Assembly (NCBI GenBank): GCA_027622905.1
Contig: JAQBVV010000011.1
Span: 1 to 43,082 of the forward strand
Source of the DNA: Acidobacteriota bacterium
Lineage (GTDB): Bacteria; Acidobacteriota; Vicinamibacteria; Vicinamibacterales; UBA2999
Length of the DNA stretch: 43,082 bases
Direction: 5' to 3'
Part shown: positions 1 through 7,079 of the stretch, in pieces
Position numbering within the stretch: position 1 is the stretch's first letter
Layout of the letters: every line of letters starts with the position of its first letter
Notes under the pieces: model-generated
The model's database searches: none
The model's input: the letters and a program-made list of their open reading frames with translations, nothing else
Told to the model about the DNA's origin: nothing
Translations under genes and position numbers: made by a program

Positions 1-20
1 GAGGCAGCGGCTCTTTCATC

Positions 21-59
21 GTCGGATCGCGTGATATCATCCGACCGCAATGCTGCCTC
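21..59 (+). promoter_or_regulatory. Leader and -10 box of the CoA-transferase gene
   Basis: A TATCAT hexamer (35-40) lies nine bases before the ATG at 50 and there is no Shine-Dalgarno sequence, which fits a leaderless transcript starting at or next to the A of ATG. The -10 box sits inside an inverted repeat (GTCGGAT at 21-27, ATCCGAC at 39-45). A second perfect pair (GAGGCAGC at 1-8, GCTGCCTC at 52-59) encloses it. No good -35 box is visible. The inner palindrome could be an operator; that role is inference. Confidence 0.4.
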
Positions 60-1288
60 TGGACGAGATCTTTGTTGTAGACCTCTCTCGCATTCTGTCG
101 GGCCCCCTGTGCACCATGCTGATGGGCGACATGGGTGCTCGTGTCGTGAAGGTGGAACCCCCACCATACGGCGATGACAGTCGGCGCTGGGGGCCACCGT
201 TTGTTGACGACGTCAGCACCTATTTTCTCTCGGCCAATCGCAACAAGCAGAGTCTCGGACTGAATCTCAAGACCCCGGAGGGGAAAGACATCCTCTGGAA
301 GCTGCTGGAGCGCGCCGATGTCGTGGTCGAGAATTTTCGCCCTGGCGTCCTCGAGCGGCTTGGATTCGGGTACGAGGATGTACGGCGCCGCAACGAGCGC
401 ATCATCTATTGTTCGGTGTCGGGCTTCGGTCAGACCGGTCCCGCGCGCCTTCGCTCCGGCTACGACGTCGTGGCGCAGGGCGAATCGGGGCTGATGGACA
501 TGACCGGCCACCCGGACGGCCCTCCGGCGAAGATGGGCACCTCGATGGCCGACATCGTCGCGGGCCTGTACGCCTTTCAGGGCATCATGCTGGCATTGCT
601 GGTGCGACATCGCACGGGCAAGGGACAGGCGATCGACATCAGCCTGCTTGACGGCATGGTGTCGACCCTCACGTATCTGGCCACGAGCTTTTTTGCGACC
701 GGGCGTTCTCCGAAACGTGCAGGCACCAAGCATCCATCGATCGTGCCCTACGAGGCGTTTCGCGTGAAGGATGGCTACGTGAACATCGGTGCCACCAACG
801 AAAAGCAGTGGGTGAACCTGTGCACGGCGCTCGGTTTTTCCGAACTGGCATCGGAAGCTCGCTTCGCATCGCCCGCGGACAGACTGGCCCACTACGGCGA
901 GCTCAGACCCATCATCGAAGACGCCGTGTCGAAGATGACACGCGACGAGGCGATGCAGCGGCTCATGGAGTTCGACATCGCGGTCGGGCCGGTCAACACC
1001 GTGGCCGAGATTCTTGCGGATCCCCAGATCCAGGCGCGTGAGATGGTGGCGGAGTTGACGCACCCCGAGTACGGCCCCTTCAGGTTCCTCGGCATCCCGA
1101 TCAAGATGTCGGACACACCCGGAACGCTTCGGACGGCTCCCCCCCGATTCGGGGAACACAACCGCGCCGTGTTGCTGGACCTCGGCCTGACCGACAGCGC
1201 CGTGACGGCCCTCGCCGCGGCGAAGGTCATCCACGCGGCTGACCCATCTGCGTCGAAGGCGGCGACGCCGCGGGTCACAGGCGCGTGA
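50..1288 (+). CDS. CaiB/BaiF family (class III) CoA-transferase
   Basis: This 412-residue protein has the full length and signatures of class III CoA-transferases (formyl-CoA transferase/CaiB/BaiF), cytoplasmic enzymes that move CoA between carboxylic acids through an aspartyl-CoA intermediate. The N-terminus has the family motif VVDLSRILSGP (about residues 9-19). The expected catalytic aspartate is D168 in MADIVAG, followed by the TGKGQAIDISLLDGM stretch. The substrate cannot be read from the sequence. Malonyl-CoA decarboxylase follows 80 bases downstream on the same strand and the malonate carrier genes madL/madM lie 4.6 kb further on, so activation of malonate to malonyl-CoA (for example from acetyl-CoA) is the best guess. 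The last 25 residues are Ala-rich and not conserved in the family. Confidence 0.88.
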   Translation: MLPLDEIFVVDLSRILSGPLCTMLMGDMGARVVKVEPPPYGDDSRRWGPPFVDDVSTYFLSANRNKQSLGLNLKTPEGKDILWKLLERADVVVENFRPGVLERLGFGYEDVRRRNERIIYCSVSGFGQTGPARLRSGYDVVAQGESGLMDMTGHPDGPPAKMGTSMADIVAGLYAFQGIMLALLVRHRTGKGQAIDISLLDGMVSTLTYLATSFFATGRSPKRAGTKHPSIVPYEAFRVKDGYVNIGATNEKQWVNLCTALGFSELASEARFASPADRLAHYGELRPIIEDAVSKMTRDEAMQRLMEFDIAVGPVNTVAEILADPQIQAREMVAELTHPEYGPFRFLGIPIKMSDTPGTLRTAPPRFGEHNRAVLLDLGLTDSAVTALAAAKVIHAADPSASKAATPRVTGA

Positions 1289-1368
1289 GGAGCCGGCACC
1301 AGTCACAGCTCTCGACAGCCGTCACGCCATCTGTATGCACGACGCCGTCCAGCACAGGGTGACACCAC

Positions 1369-2835
1369 ATGTCGACGTCCTTCTTCGCTGATCTGCTGCA
1401 CTCGATCGCAACGCGTGGGCGAGCCCTTCTGCACCGCGCGCAGCGGAGTCACGACGAGTCCTCGCCAGAGGGTATCGTCACCCTCTGTGAGGAGCTGCTG
1501 TCCCGCCGAGGGGAAGCCTCGGGTGTCGCGCTTGCCCGCGAGGTGCTCACGCATTTCGCCCAGCTGGACTCTGCTGCCCGTCTCACGTTCTTCGAAGCAA
1601 TCGCGTTGCGCTTCGGGCCGAACCGCGACCGTCTGACCGCCGCCGTCGAGGCCTGGCGACAGGATCCGACCAGCCAGGCCGCCCTCGAGCTCTCCGCCGC
1701 TGTCGAGCCACGGCGGCAGGAATTGTTTCGGCGCCTGAACCTCGCACCAGGCGGAACGGCGCTGCTGGTAGAGATGCGACGGCAACTCCTGGAAGTATCG
1801 AAAGGCCGCGACGATCTCGCACCGATCGACGCGGACTTCGCGCATCTCTTCGCGTCGTGGTTCAATCGGGGGTTCCTGCTGATGCGGCGGATCGACTGGT
1901 CGACATCGGCCTCGATCCTGGAAAAGATCGTGCGCTACGAAGCCGTGCATGCGATCGACTCGTGGGACGACCTTCGCAGCCGTATCGACCCCCCGGACCG
2001 GCGCTGCTATGCCTTCTTCCACCCGGCGCTGGTCGACGAGCCGCTCATCTTTGTCCAGGTCGCGCTGACTCGTGGAACGCCTGAAGCCATCGGGCCGATC
2101 CTCGCGAAGGAACGCAGCGTCCTCGGCTTAGAGAAAGCCAACACGGCCACGTTTTACTCGATCTCCAACTGCCAGCGCGGACTGGTCGGTATCTCGTTCG
2201 GCCACTTCCTCATCAAACAGGTGGCCGAGGAGATTTCGCGGGAGCATCCGAATCTGTCCCACTTCGTCACGCTGTCACCGATGCCGGGGTTCGCCACGTG
2301 GCTGGCGCGTGAGCGCGCTGCCGAACACTCTGACTTGCTCCGCGCTGAAGATCGCGCGGCCCTCGAGGCGCTGGACGCGCCGGGGTGGCACGCGGACCCC
2401 GCGCAACAGCGGACACTGCGCGAACCGCTCATGCGCGCCGCTGCGGCCTACCTCGTCACCGCCCGAGAGGACAACGGCACGCCGATCGATCCGGTTGCCC
2501 GGTTCCACCTGGGCAACGGCGCCCAGCTTGAGCGCATCAACTGGCTGGCCGATACGCTCCCGAAGGGCCTCCGCCAGTCCCATGGGCTGATGGCGAACTA
2601 TCTGTACGACCTCGGACAGATCGAACGAAACCACGAGGCGTATGTGGAGCACCACACGGTGCTGGCCTCCGGTCCCGTCAAACGTCTGGCCCGCACCAGC
2701 ACCCATGGCACGCAGCCCAGTCCGGGAACGACGCAGCCTGGTCCAGGAACGACGCAGCCTGGTCCAGGAACAACGCAGCCAGGCGAGAGCAGGGCGGCGA
2801 ACGACGCCGAGCGACTGCGGCCTGCGGCGCCATAG
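1369..2835 (+). CDS. Malonyl-CoA decarboxylase
   Basis: This 488-residue protein matches the eukaryotic-type malonyl-CoA decarboxylase, which converts malonyl-CoA to acetyl-CoA and CO2. It has the helical N-terminal domain and then the GNAT-like catalytic domain. The catalytic serine lies in FYSIS (S264/S266 region), followed by GLVGISFGHFLIKQV, and the catalytic histidine is H380 in RFHLGNGA, followed by RINW and GLMANYLYD. AGGG about nine bases before the ATG is a weak ribosome binding site. The C-terminus after about residue 440 is unusual: three near-perfect copies of a seven-residue GTTQPGP unit encoded by 21-bp tandem repeats, then an unstructured tail. The CoA-transferase upstream and MadLM carrier downstream suggest a malonate catabolic role rather than control of fatty-acid synthesis. 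Confidence 0.93.
   Translation: MSTSFFADLLHSIATRGRALLHRAQRSHDESSPEGIVTLCEELLSRRGEASGVALAREVLTHFAQLDSAARLTFFEAIALRFGPNRDRLTAAVEAWRQDPTSQAALELSAAVEPRRQELFRRLNLAPGGTALLVEMRRQLLEVSKGRDDLAPIDADFAHLFASWFNRGFLLMRRIDWSTSASILEKIVRYEAVHAIDSWDDLRSRIDPPDRRCYAFFHPALVDEPLIFVQVALTRGTPEAIGPILAKERSVLGLEKANTATFYSISNCQRGLVGISFGHFLIKQVAEEISREHPNLSHFVTLSPMPGFATWLARERAAEHSDLLRAEDRAALEALDAPGWHADPAQQRTLREPLMRAAAAYLVTAREDNGTPIDPVARFHLGNGAQLERINWLADTLPKGLRQSHGLMANYLYDLGQIERNHEAYVEHHTVLASGPVKRLARTSTHGTQPSPGTTQPGPGTTQPGPGTTQPGESRAANDAERLRPAAP
2724..2786 (+). repeat. 21-bp tandem repeat inside the decarboxylase gene
   Basis: Three consecutive 21-bp units of the form GGAACGACGCAGCCTGGTCCA, with a few changes in the last, encode GTTQPGP three times at the C-terminus of malonyl-CoA decarboxylase. 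The repeat keeps the reading frame, so copy-number change would only lengthen or shorten a linker-like tail. Confidence 0.8.
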
Positions 2836-2840
2836 CGGTC

Positions 2841-2931
2841 GACTAGAGCGCTTTTCGTTTCGGTCCAGGCCTTTTCGAAAAGCGCTTTCCCGCGTTTTTC
2901 GGTCTCCACCGAATCGAAGAACGCTCTATCC
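2841..2931 (+). repeat. Dispersed palindromic repeat, copy 1 (long form)
   Basis: About 90 bp starting six bases after the decarboxylase stop codon. Its ends form an imperfect 21-bp inverted repeat: TAGAGCG... at 2844 and ...CGCTCTA ending at 2928, with about three mismatches. Inside is a perfect 11-bp hairpin pair (AGCGCTTTTCG at 2847-2857, CGAAAAGCGCT at 2875-2885). The 37-bp core 2882-2918 recurs with 34 of 37 identities on the other strand at 38404-38440. It holds no gene. It resembles a non-autonomous palindromic element or a REP-type 3'-end element. Confidence 0.75.
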
Positions 2932-3050
2932 GCGCCCGCCCCTCATGTTCCGGTTCTGTCCTGATCCCTCAGGCGCATCTCGCCCGGGCCTCGACGCATC
3001 AGCGCATGCGATCGACAAGGACACAGCCGTGCTGGAATGCCGTGCGCAAC

Positions 3051-3080
3051 AGCGATACTCGAATTAGCGATACTTGAATT
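3051..3080 (+). repeat. 15-bp direct tandem duplication
   Basis: AGCGATACTCGAATT (3051-3065) is followed at once by AGCGATACTTGAATT (3066-3080), identical at 14 of 15 positions. It is AT-rich compared with the surroundings. It could be a tandem binding site or a replication slip; nothing else supports a role. Confidence 0.7.
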
Positions 3081-3113
3081 GGGGGCGCGAGGACGCGAGC
3101 GCCGATGAAAGGG

Positions 3114-3158
3114 GTCGGCCGCGGCCTCGTGCGCTTCTCACACAGGGCCGCGGCCGAC
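3114..3158. terminator. Perfect 13-bp GC hairpin between convergent genes
   Basis: GTCGGCCGCGGCC (3114-3126) pairs perfectly with GGCCGCGGCCGAC (3146-3158) across a 19-base loop. The position between two convergent genes fits a bidirectional terminator. There is no U-run on either side, so it is either factor-assisted or an RNA-stabilising 3' end. Confidence 0.5.
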
Positions 3159-3208
3159 GTTCGTGCTTCGTGAGCGCGACACACGCGCTCCGGTCTTGAT
3201 GAGCTGGC

Positions 3209-4087
3209 CTACCCGCGCTCTCGACCCACCATCGCGTGCGTCGTCGACACGCAGGGTGGCTGCTCGATGTAGGACCCGCCCGACGTGTTCAACTGTCGGA
3301 CCTCCGGATCGATGACATACGGTTCGAGCAGGATTTCCGGATCGTAGACCGTGGCCTGATAGTGGAGCGTGTCACCTTCGCGACGCAGGCGCTCCTCGAC
3401 ACGCATGTCCGCGGTGTGAAACCACCCGGGCCAATCGATCCACGTCTCCTGATTGAAGCCGACGACATCGACAACCAGCGTATCGCCCTCCCAGCGGCCG
3501 ATCGAATCGCCCATGAACGTCTGGTCGAGTGACGCCACCGGATCGTGCGGACGCCCGTCGGTGGGAATGATGCGAAAGACGTTTCCAGCGTTGTACATGA
3601 AGATGACTTCGTCGGCCAACTGCACGATCTTGACTGGCGGCCCCATCCGCGGCACACCCGTTGGCATGCAGTGAAAGGCTGAATCCTCATAGTTGCCGTG
3701 CATGTCCAGGAACTGCACCTGCTCCCAGTGTTCGGGCTTGTACAGCGGCACGTTTGAGTAGAGCCTCTGGTACATGCCGGCGTCCCGCTCTCCGAACGTG
3801 GGATTGCCTTTGCGGTACGTCACGCGGCGGGCCAGCACCCTGACGTTGTCGTTGCCGATTTCCGCGAAGTTCGCGTACTCGACCAGTTCACCCTGGTCGT
3901 TGATGGCGGTCACTGTGCCGCCGCCACCGCCGCCACCCCAGCGACCGCTGAGGTCAGGACGCCCATCCGCCGCGCGTGGGGTGGGCGCCGCCGCACCAGA
4001 TTGCGTGGCCACCTGGGCCGGAACCAAACACAGCGCCATCGCCACGCCGGCGGTGATTGCAACGTACCGGACGACACCACTTCTCAT
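3209..4087 (-). CDS. Secreted protein of unknown function with a glycine run
   Basis: This 292-residue protein starts with a clear signal peptide (MRSGVVRYVAITAGVAMALC, cleavage probably near residue 30). The start at 4087 is chosen because GAGGGG lies seven bases upstream and the signal peptide begins there; a longer frame to 4117 has neither. After PDLSGRW comes a run of seven glycines and then a beta-rich body with W-rich segments (FNQETWIDWPGWFHT) and a repeated strand pattern of the type GDTLVVDVVGFN. Such proteins are common as orphans in acidobacterial genomes; I do not know the function. It lies 36 bases behind the DUF6152 gene and is probably cotranscribed with it. Confidence 0.85.
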   Translation of the reverse strand: MRSGVVRYVAITAGVAMALCLVPAQVATQSGAAAPTPRAADGRPDLSGRWGGGGGGGTVTAINDQGELVEYANFAEIGNDNVRVLARRVTYRKGNPTFGERDAGMYQRLYSNVPLYKPEHWEQVQFLDMHGNYEDSAFHCMPTGVPRMGPPVKIVQLADEVIFMYNAGNVFRIIPTDGRPHDPVASLDQTFMGDSIGRWEGDTLVVDVVGFNQETWIDWPGWFHTADMRVEERLRREGDTLHYQATVYDPEILLEPYVIDPEVRQLNTSGGSYIEQPPCVSTTHAMVGRERG

Positions 4088-4123
4088 ATGGCAGCCCCTC
4101 AAGATAGATTCCCGCATCGTCGA

Positions 4124-4522
4124 CTAGCGATCGCCGTAGTCATGCCAGAAGTCCATCTTCTGGCCTGTCGGCAGCGTCCACGTCATGATGTACCCGCTGG
4201 GCGTGCCGTCCCGCGCCAGTGCGACCATGGCCGAATAGGTCTCCCCGACGGGAAACACGCCACGGGCTGAAATGCCGTTCTGCCGATATCCGCCTGGACC
4301 TGACCCGTCGATCTGCCACGTCGTCACGGTGCCATCGTCGTTGGTCACATCGATGTACCAGCGGACGTGTGGATTGACCCACTGCACCCGTTTCATCACG
4401 CCAGTGATCTCTTTCGTACTGTCCTTGTCGAACTGCGCCTGCGCCGCATGGTGCGCAAGCAGCGGCACCGTCGACAGGACCAGACCCGAGACGAGCAACG
4501 CGGTGACAAATTTGAAACGCAT
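4124..4522 (-). CDS. DUF6152 family exported protein
   Basis: This 132-residue protein has an N-terminal signal peptide (MRFKFVTALLVSGLVLSTVPLLA), then HHAAQAQFD and the family pattern ITGVMKRVQWVNPHVRWYIDV and GTVTTWQIDGSGPGGYR. I recognise this as the DUF6152 type, a small extracytoplasmic beta-sheet domain of unknown function usually found beside other secreted proteins of this kind. The ATG at 4522 is preceded by GGAGGG at a normal distance. The ORF could be extended to 4573, but that would bury the signal peptide. A TATCAT box at 4622-4627 on this strand may be its -10 element. Confidence 0.85.
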   Translation of the reverse strand: MRFKFVTALLVSGLVLSTVPLLAHHAAQAQFDKDSTKEITGVMKRVQWVNPHVRWYIDVTNDDGTVTTWQIDGSGPGGYRQNGISARGVFPVGETYSAMVALARDGTPSGYIMTWTLPTGQKMDFWHDYGDR

Positions 4523-4621
4523 CCCACTACCCTCCAGAGCGAAACCGACCGTCGGCCTGCTCACTGTATCCACAGATCGAACCCGGTACTCTCATCAACG
4601 TCGCCGAATGTTCTTACCCAG

Positions 4622-4627
4622 ATGATA
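4622..4627 (-). promoter_or_regulatory. Possible -10 box for the DUF6152 pair
   Basis: TATCAT on the minus strand, about 95 bases before the DUF6152 start. It is the same hexamer seen before the CoA-transferase, madL and speA genes, and here too it overlaps a TGATATCA palindrome. No convincing -35 box. Confidence 0.3.
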
Positions 4628-4652
4628 TCAGTCCAATCTCAGTCGCGCCGAC

Positions 4653-5576
4653 TCATCGACCGCCGATACCCGGTGGCACCGGCATGATCACATACGGGTT
4701 ATAGGTGTTGGTGAGCGTGACAGTCAAATCCAAGAGCGTCTGGCCGCCGCGGCGCCGAACGATGCGGCCTGGAAACATCACGTCGCTCTTGTAATCCGCC
4801 TCGTTCCAGTCGCCGTAGTTACTGAACGTCGTTTCGGTCATGACGCCGTCCACGTTGGTGACGACCGACTCGATGCGATTCGTGATGTCGAACTGATCCC
4901 CGTTATCCAGGGTGTGAACCGTCACGTCCGTCGTATTCAGCCTCACCTTTGCCGTGCCCATCAAGGGCGCGGGCAACGGGAAGTTCACGTAGACGACGCC
5001 GTCTTCCAGCGTCACCGTCGTACTCGCACCGGCTGCGACAGCAGCCTTGACGAGCCCGTGGGGAAGCGTCCATATCTGCAGCAACCGATCCACGACCGCG
5101 TCGGGCATGGGGGTCGCGACGCCCTGTCCAGGCACCAGCCCGGCGCCGGGTTCCGACTCGTTCCACGCCACGTCGCCAGCCACGACCTCGACGTGTCGCG
5201 ACGGTTCCCCGGCCGGCTCCGCCACGGTGAAATCGGCGCGCATGCCCGGGACGTCGTACCTGACAGTGCCCCGGTAGCTGTTCAGCGTGCGCGACTGCCC
5301 GCCCACCATCTTCGTACCGGTGCCCTGGTAGTCGACGGTCAACACCGCATCGATGTCGTCCTGCCTGCGCAACATACCGAGGAAGTCGGCCGCCTTGTAC
5401 AGCGTGGACTCCACGTCCGGCGCCACTGTCGGCGGAGCAACCGTTTTCGGAGCGGTCTTGGTGGCCGGGAGGCTTGGCAGAAACTCGTCCGGGTGGACCA
5501 TGTACTGAGCACTGGCATCAGGACAGATCAGGGCAACGAGCCCCAGGACAGTCAGCACCTTCGTTCGCATACGCAT
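4653..5576 (-). CDS. Secreted protein of unknown function
   Basis: This 307-residue protein has a signal peptide (MRMRTKVLTVLGLVALICPDASA). GGGAG six bases before the ATG at 5576 supports that start. After a Pro/Ala/Thr-rich linker (about residues 35-60) comes a globular, beta-rich domain with no catalytic motif that I recognise. Phrases such as GQSRTLNSYRGTVRYDVPGMRADF and NGDQFDITNRIESVV loosely resemble lipoprotein-carrier or lipid-binding sheets, but the match is too weak for a call. It is transcribed away from madL, and the shared 319-bp divergent region may regulate both. It is probably a separate unit from the DUF6152 pair, which lies 130 bp downstream. Confidence 0.8.
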   Translation of the reverse strand: MRMRTKVLTVLGLVALICPDASAQYMVHPDEFLPSLPATKTAPKTVAPPTVAPDVESTLYKAADFLGMLRRQDDIDAVLTVDYQGTGTKMVGGQSRTLNSYRGTVRYDVPGMRADFTVAEPAGEPSRHVEVVAGDVAWNESEPGAGLVPGQGVATPMPDAVVDRLLQIWTLPHGLVKAAVAAGASTTVTLEDGVVYVNFPLPAPLMGTAKVRLNTTDVTVHTLDNGDQFDITNRIESVVTNVDGVMTETTFSNYGDWNEADYKSDVMFPGRIVRRRGGQTLLDLTVTLTNTYNPYVIMPVPPGIGGR

Positions 5577-5747
5577 GTCCGGCTCCCGAGTGAGCCACCG
5601 GCGGGCTCCCACTCACTTTGAACACCTACAGAAGAAGGTTGGTAGCACCGGACCAGCATCTTCGGGGCACCAACCCAGCATCGGGTCAGGAAAATCCCAC
5701 TAAGAATGCGCCGATCATGGACCGCTGTCAACTCGGCCAGATACCGT

Positions 5748-5774
5748 GGCCGTGGTCCACTTTAGACCACGGCC
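5748..5774. promoter_or_regulatory. 10-bp perfect palindrome upstream of the madL promoter
   Basis: GGCCGTGGTC (5748-5757) and GACCACGGCC (5765-5774) form a perfect inverted repeat around seven AT-rich bases. It ends 28 bp before the -35 box of madL, where an activator would bind. There is no U-run, so a terminator for the divergent gene is less likely. It is a candidate site for a malonate-responsive regulator, but no regulator gene lies nearby. Confidence 0.5.
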
Positions 5775-5802
5775 CCTGCCGCGGCGCACGCAGCCGCGCT
5801 CA

Positions 5803-5831
5803 TTGCCTAAAACCTGACAGCGGCATATCAT
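5803..5831 (+). promoter_or_regulatory. Promoter of madLM
   Basis: TTGCCT (5803-5808) and TATCAT (5826-5831) are separated by exactly 17 bp, a good match to a housekeeping sigma-70 promoter. Transcription would start near 5838, giving a leader of about 58 bases that contains GAGG nine bases before the madL ATG. Confidence 0.6.
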
Positions 5832-5895
5832 CCCCCCACTGCGGCGCGGACTCACAACGAAAAGCTGGACTCACAGCGAGCCGAGGCACACCAGA

Positions 5896-6297
5896 ATGAT
5901 CATCTACGGCGTGGCACTGCTGGCGACCTGCCTGGTGACGGGCATGATCGCGGGCGAATACCTCGGCGTCGCCATCGGCGTGGAGGCCAATGTCGGTGGG
6001 GTCGGCATTGCGATGCTGCTGCTCGTCATCGCCTGCAACATGGGCAGATTCAAGCTTCCGGTCGACGGTCCCTCAGGCGAGGGCATCAAGTTCTGGAGCG
6101 CGATGTACATCCCGATCGTTGTCGCCATGGCGGCGCGACAGAACGTGGTTGCGGCCGTTGACGGAGGGTTACTGGCCATCGTGGCTGGCGTCGCTGCTGT
6201 CGTCGTCAGCTTCGCGCTGGTACCCGTACTGAGCCGCATCGGTCGGAGCGGCCGAACCGCGCTGGCCGATACGGACGCTGGCGGAGTCACGCGCTAG
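5896..6297 (+). CDS. madL: Malonate transporter subunit MadL
   Basis: This 133-residue, very hydrophobic protein has about four membrane helices (roughly residues 3-22, 32-50, 68-84 and 92-113). Length, order and sequence (TGMIAGEYLGVAIGVEANVGGVGIAMLLLV, read across its first two helices) match MadL, the small subunit of the sodium-dependent MadLM malonate carrier. It brings malonate into the cell. The stop codon overlaps the GTG start of madM by one base (TAGTG), so the two are translationally coupled. A sigma-70 promoter and a palindrome lie upstream. Confidence 0.9.
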   Translation: MIIYGVALLATCLVTGMIAGEYLGVAIGVEANVGGVGIAMLLLVIACNMGRFKLPVDGPSGEGIKFWSAMYIPIVVAMAARQNVVAAVDGGLLAIVAGVAAVVVSFALVPVLSRIGRSGRTALADTDAGGVTR

Positions 6298-7055
6298 TGG
6301 ACACGCTGCTGACGACCCTTCGTGGCAACGGCCTGGTGTTCGCGTTCGCCGTGGTCGGTCTCACCGTGTGGATCTCCAACATGATCGCCGCCAGGTTCAC
6401 GGCGGGTCGGATTCACGGGTCCGCGATCGCGATCACGATCGGCCTGGTAGCGGCCTACGTCGGAGGCAGGTACACGGGCGGTGGCGCCGGTGTCGCCGAC
6501 ATCGGCGTCCTCGCGGGCGTGGGACTGATGGGCGGGGGCATGTTCCGGGATTTCGCCATCGTCTCGACTGCGTTCGGGGTCAAGGTTAGTGAGCTCAAGA
6601 AGGCGGGGACCGTCGGCGGGATCTCGATCGTTGCCGGGGTATTGGTGTCCTTCGTCGTGGGCGCCGGCGTCGCCGTGCTCTTTGGCTACACCGACCCCGT
6701 CGCGATCACCACGATCGGCGCTGGGGCCGCAACCTACATCGTCGGCCCCGTGACTGGAGCCGCGATCGGCGCCAGTTCCGAGATCATCGCGCTGAGCGTC
6801 GCAGCCGGCCTGGTCAAATCCATCCTGGTGATGATCGGTACGCCGATCGTGGCGAAGTTGATCGGCCTGGATAATCCGCAGTCAGCGATGGTCTTCGGTG
6901 GCCTGATGGGCACGACCAGTGGCGTTGCCGCCGGTCTGGCCGCGACGGACCCGAGGCTCGTGCCGTACGGTGCCATGACGGCCACGTTCTATACGGGGCT
7001 CGGCTGCTTGCTGGGTCCGTCGGTCTTGTTCTTAACAGTTGCGGCGATTTTCTAG
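6297..7055 (+). CDS. madM: Malonate transporter subunit MadM
   Basis: This 252-residue membrane protein has about seven or eight helices and matches the length and order of MadM, the larger subunit of the MadLM malonate:sodium symporter. Glycine-rich helical segments such as GVADIGVLAGVGLMGGGMFRDF and the C-terminal FGGLMGTTSGVAAGLAATDP are typical. The GTG start shares a base with the madL stop codon. Together with the CoA-transferase and malonyl-CoA decarboxylase at the left edge it forms a complete route from external malonate to acetyl-CoA, although those genes lie in a separate transcription unit. Confidence 0.9.
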   Translation: MDTLLTTLRGNGLVFAFAVVGLTVWISNMIAARFTAGRIHGSAIAITIGLVAAYVGGRYTGGGAGVADIGVLAGVGLMGGGMFRDFAIVSTAFGVKVSELKKAGTVGGISIVAGVLVSFVVGAGVAVLFGYTDPVAITTIGAGAATYIVGPVTGAAIGASSEIIALSVAAGLVKSILVMIGTPIVAKLIGLDNPQSAMVFGGLMGTTSGVAAGLAATDPRLVPYGAMTATFYTGLGCLLGPSVLFLTVAAIF

Positions 7056-7079
7056 GACAGCAGGTCAGGAGGACGTTCG

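Larger units (their letters stand above)
2836..3208. other. Convergent intergenic region of 373 bp
   Basis: No credible gene. The region lies between the decarboxylase (plus strand) and a minus-strand secreted protein, so it must end transcripts from both sides. From left to right it holds the dispersed palindromic repeat, a 15-bp tandem duplication (3051-3080) and a perfect 13-bp GC hairpin (3114-3158). The short open frames crossing it have no ribosome binding site and no recognisable protein character. Confidence 0.7.
5577..5895. other. Divergent regulatory region before madL
   Basis: This 319-bp region between a minus-strand secreted protein and madL has no credible gene. A 93-codon open frame at 5618-5899 runs across it, but it overlaps madL and has no ribosome binding site or protein-like composition. 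The region holds a perfect 10-bp palindrome and a sigma-70 type promoter for madL, annotated separately. Confidence 0.7.

Noticed and set aside
2841-2931. Complete insertion sequence
   Set aside because: The element is under 100 bp, has no transposase and no clear target-site duplication. It can only be a non-autonomous or REP-like repeat.
5618-5899. A 93-codon plus-strand frame in the madL upstream region
   Set aside because: It crosses the palindrome and promoter, overlaps madL, and has no ribosome binding site or protein-like composition.
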